A DNA stretch of 7,122 nucleotides from JBDLSO01 sp039799445 (GTDB taxonomy: Bacteria; Patescibacteriota; Minisyncoccia; Phycocordibacterales; UBA5272). The stretch's first letter is position 1; each line of letters opens with the position of its first letter. This document shows, one piece after another, positions 5,396 through 7,122 of this stretch. The position numbers were made by a program, and so were the translations under genes. The notes beneath the pieces are model-generated. The model was not told the DNA's origin and did no database searches. It saw only the letters and a program-made list of their open reading frames with translations. The DNA lies in NCBI GenBank assembly GCA_039799445.1, contig JBDLSO010000038.1, positions 1-7,122 on the forward strand. Reading direction: 5' to 3'.

Positions 5396-6317
5396 TCACC
5401 TCAAACTCTCCCACTACTGGGTTATGATCTGAAAATTCAAAGCCCATATCAATACCAGTCACGCTCACCGCACGCACTTTTGTACTTGTGATAAATCCAT
5501 CAATAACAGTAGTATAGTTCTGCCCTTTTTCATACGGTCTATCATCACTGCGTACACTAGGTACAGTAGTATCTGCATGCAACTTCCAGCCCTGCGGCAA
5601 TATATCACTTTCGAAATCTTTGAAGTTCCAAATATATTTGTCATTTGTTGTATGCGTGAACTCAGTATGCCCGAGACGCAGATTGAAGTCCCCTCCTATC
5701 ACAATGTGGGCACCAGCTTTCTCTTCTGCTTGTGCATATTCAAGCACATGCTGTAATTGCTTTTTTCTTAAGATACCACCAGAATCAAACGCGGAGAAAT
5801 GAATATTGATAATACACCAGTACTCTGTGCTATTTTCTATTGTGCAATTGGTCACTATTGCACGATACTTTTTGTTGAATATACCAAATGAAATATCGCC
5901 ATCGCTGGGTAGACTAAGTAACTCATCGCTTTTGATTGCAAGGGTTGAGTATGTCACCAGTCCGTGCATAACACTGAATGGAAACGGAAGCAGACGTGTT
6001 TTGATATCTGCAAAGAAAATTTGATTCCATGCACGAAATACTTTGTTCAAGTCTTTGCGGAGATTGACCCAAAAGTTGATGATACCGCCTGTTGCAACCT
6101 CCTGTAGCAGCAGAATATCTGCATTACACTCTTTGAGCCAGTTTGTGATACCAAATACATTGCTCTGTGTATCATGCCTACTTGGTGGAAGCCATCGCTC
6201 TCCCCCATCGTATTTGAAATCTGAATTCTTGCCAAGTCCTCCATATCCAAGATTCCAAGTCACAATGCGTACCTGCCTCCCTGCTTTCTTTTTTGCAATT
6301 TCTATATCTTCCCACAT
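5391..6317 (-). CDS. Endonuclease/exonuclease/phosphatase-family protein
   Basis: 308 residues with the complete signature of the EEP fold (ExoIII, DNase I and sphingomyelinase-like enzymes), metal-dependent cutters of phosphoester bonds. Motifs in order: RIVTWNLG with Asn22, LLLQEV with Glu73 (metal), NIHFSAF with His173, IGGDFN with Asp210 and Asn212, VIDGF with Asp273, and SDHNPV with Asp297-His298. All catalytic residues are present, so it should be active, but the substrate (DNA, RNA or lipid headgroup) cannot be read from the sequence. No signal peptide is seen, so it probably acts in the cytoplasm. The start read from 6317 (MWEDIEIAKKK) is preferred to the upstream in-frame ATG at 6491. 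The longer frame would run back through rnpB and its terminator, and an extended -10 ends eight bases before 6317. There is no Shine-Dalgarno site; the mRNA looks leaderless or nearly so. Confidence 0.9.
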   Translation of the reverse strand: MWEDIEIAKKKAGRQVRIVTWNLGYGGLGKNSDFKYDGGERWLPPSRHDTQSNVFGITNWLKECNADILLLQEVATGGIINFWVNLRKDLNKVFRAWNQIFFADIKTRLLPFPFSVMHGLVTYSTLAIKSDELLSLPSDGDISFGIFNKKYRAIVTNCTIENSTEYWCIINIHFSAFDSGGILRKKQLQHVLEYAQAEEKAGAHIVIGGDFNLRLGHTEFTHTTNDKYIWNFKDFESDILPQGWKLHADTTVPSVRSDDRPYEKGQNYTTVIDGFITSTKVRAVSVTGIDMGFEFSDHNPVVGEFEVK

Positions 6318-6325
6318 ATTTGTAT

Positions 6326-6334
6326 AGTATAGCA
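6326..6334 (-). promoter_or_regulatory. Extended -10 promoter giving a near-leaderless mRNA
   Basis: Minus strand TG-C-TATACT (hexamer 6326-6331), then eight bases to the ATG at 6317. The expected +1 is within about two bases of the start codon. It is the same nine-base motif as before the HD hydrolase gene. Confidence 0.62.
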
Positions 6335-6375
6335 GATACTTATAGATAGATGCATCAAGTACATACTTGTATATA

Positions 6376-6407
6376 GAAAAGACTCTACCTGTTGATAGAG
6401 TCTTTTC
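6376..6407 (-). terminator. Terminator of rnpB
   Basis: GAAAAGACTCTA (6376-6387) and TAGAGTCTTTTC (6396-6407) form a perfect 12-bp stem with an eight-base loop. On the minus strand it follows the rnpB 3' end after a few bases; the T-run lies within the 3' arm. Confidence 0.85.
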
Positions 6408-6410
6408 ATC

Positions 6411-6748
6411 TTTGTTGCACCTATAAGCCGGGTTCTGTACTCTTTCGAGCCATATGTATGTATCTAGGCATGTTGTTGCCAACAAGCTCAAGCGATTCTC
6501 TCTTGCTCATTACTGAATCAGGAGTACGATCTTGCACACGAGTACGGATTTTGCCGTTTCAACACATATATTACTATATGTACTCACCCGCTAGGCGGGT
6601 GCCTCTGTATTGCTACTTTGGCGTCTCTGTTCGCACCGCGCGGATTGCTCCGTGTGGGTGTTACCCACTACCCTGCTGCATATTGCTATGCGTGTGCCCG
6701 GACTTTCCTCACTACGCATTGCTACGTAGCGCACATATGCGGCACAAC
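6411..6748 (-). ncRNA. rnpB: RNase P RNA (bacterial type A-like)
   Basis: Catalytic RNA that trims the 5' leader of pre-tRNAs together with the RnpA protein. The hallmark blocks are present on the minus strand. GAGGAAAGTCCGGGC (6696-6710) supplies the 5' strand of P4, and ACAGAACCCGGCTTAT (6423-6438) the 3' region. P1 is GTTGTGCC (6741-6748) with GGTGCAAC (6414-6421), including wobble pairs, which fixes both ends. P2 is CATATGT (6733-6739) with ACATATG (6451-6457). A strong hairpin CACCCGC/GCGGGTG (6586-6602) fits a peripheral stem, and GAAACGG and the GCTTGAGC block also match. Length is about 338. I find no GGU in the part corresponding to L15, where type A RNAs bind the tRNA CCA. The promoter places +1 at the first P1 base and a terminator follows. 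Confidence 0.95.
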
Positions 6749-6754
6749 TCATAT

Positions 6755-6763
6755 GTTATACCA
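6755..6763 (-). promoter_or_regulatory. Extended -10 promoter of rnpB
   Basis: Minus strand TG-G-TATAAC (hexamer 6755-6760). Seven bases further is position 6748, the first base of the P1 stem, so promoter and predicted RNA end agree. Confidence 0.68.
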
Positions 6764-6789
6764 TAAAACTTTAATAATCACTATATATG

Positions 6790-6798
6790 TGCTATACT
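6790..6798 (+). promoter_or_regulatory. Promoter directed into the 92-bp repeat array
   Basis: TG-C-TATACT at 6790-6798, identical to the motif before two genes on the minus strand. Transcription would start near 6805 and run through a short hairpin (GTATGT-GCG-ACATAC, 6814-6828) into the repeats. It is divergent from the rnpB promoter. No gene, start site or terminator follows within the window. Confidence 0.5.
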
Positions 6799-6846
6799 GT
6801 TAAGTATTGTGATGTATGTGCGACATACGTGCAGTATACAAACAGT

Positions 6847-7122
6847 GCGTGGTGTAACAGCTCACATTCTGCAAAAACATGTAGAGGGTGCCAGCGACTT
6901 GTCGCAGCTATATCACAAACTTACAAACACATATCGGGGCGTGGTGTAACAGCTCACATTCTGCAAAAACATGTAGAGGGTGCCAGCGACTTGTCGCAGC
7001 TATATCACAAACTTACAAACACATATCGGGGCGTGGTGTAACGGCTCACATTCTGCAAAAACATGTAGAGGGTATCAGCGACTTGTCGCAGTTATATCAC
7101 AAACTTACAAACACATATCGGG
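6847..7122 (+). repeat. Tandem array of a 92-bp repeat (three units to the window edge)
   Basis: Units at 6847-6938, 6939-7030 and 7031-7122. The first two are identical; the third differs at four bases (unit offsets 13, 44, 45 and 62). Each unit begins GCGTGGTGTAAC and ends CACATATCGGG. Each holds two possible hairpins: TCTGCA/TGTAGA (one wobble pair, offsets 22-39) and GCGA-CTTG-TCGC (48-59), a stable CUUG-type loop. The period is not a multiple of three and no frame stays open across units in the same phase, so it is not coding. The window stops at exactly three units, so the true copy number is unknown. It is not CRISPR-like: there are no spacers. Confidence 0.93.

Noticed and set aside
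6318..6491. N-terminal extension of the EEP-family protein
   Set aside because: It would run through the 3' part of rnpB and its terminator; the promoter at 6326-6334 and the family motif position favour 6317.
6392..6766. Plus-strand open frame of 124 codons
   Set aside because: It is the complement of rnpB; the RNA structure explains the sequence.
6936..7010. tRNA-like fold of the repeat unit (GGGGCGTGGTGTAAC...)
   Set aside because: The opening looks like a tRNA 5' end, but there is no T33 in the loop, no TTC-containing T arm and no matching acceptor 3' strand.
6787..7041. Open frame of 84 codons across the repeats
   Set aside because: A 92-bp period shifts the frame at every unit, so the peptide changes from copy to copy; no ribosome site.
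6847..7122. CRISPR array
   Set aside because: Units are directly joined with no spacers, and 92 bp is too long for a CRISPR repeat.

Overview
The window is a 7.1 kb stretch of an AT-rich bacterial chromosome. The mix of genes, the short intergenic spaces, the scarcity of Shine-Dalgarno sites and the style of the proteins (RNase Y with an N-terminal anchor, HU, ClpP, orphan helical proteins) suggest a member of the Candidate Phyla Radiation (Patescibacteria, perhaps a Parcubacteria-type lineage). This is an inference from style, not a marker-gene placement. Stops used are TAA and TAG only, tryptophans are TGG, and no long frame is interrupted by TGA, so the ordinary code fits.

Layout. 1-45: terminator of an upstream unit outside the window. 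178-759 (+): clpP. 862-1668 (+): orphan helical protein. 1822-3369 (+): rny (RNase Y). 3418-3657 (-): small orphan protein, convergent with rny and sharing its terminator. 3682-3856: divergent promoter region with a perfect inverted repeat just before HU. 3857-4129 (+): HU. 4167-4763 (-): HD-type alarmone hydrolase. 4859-4932 (-): tRNA-Gly(TCC) with encoded CCA. 5061-5375 (+): small orphan gene with its own promoter, ribosome site and terminator. 5391-6317 (-): endonuclease/exonuclease/phosphatase-fold enzyme. 6411-6748 (-): rnpB, the RNase P RNA. 6790-7122: a promoter pointing into three tandem copies of a 92-bp repeat that run to the last base of the window.

Almost every gene is its own transcription unit, with a recognisable promoter and a hairpin terminator. 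Nine promoters share an extended -10 of the form TG-N-TATAST (two are variants). Two minus-strand genes start where transcription should start, so their mRNAs look leaderless. Only the three orphan genes have clear Shine-Dalgarno sites.

Functionally the known genes are housekeeping: RNA decay and processing (RNase Y, RNase P, tRNA-Gly), proteolysis (ClpP), nucleoid structure (HU) and probably alarmone turnover. The parts without a known explanation are the 92-bp repeat array with its dedicated promoter, the three orphan proteins, and the inverted repeat in the HU leader.
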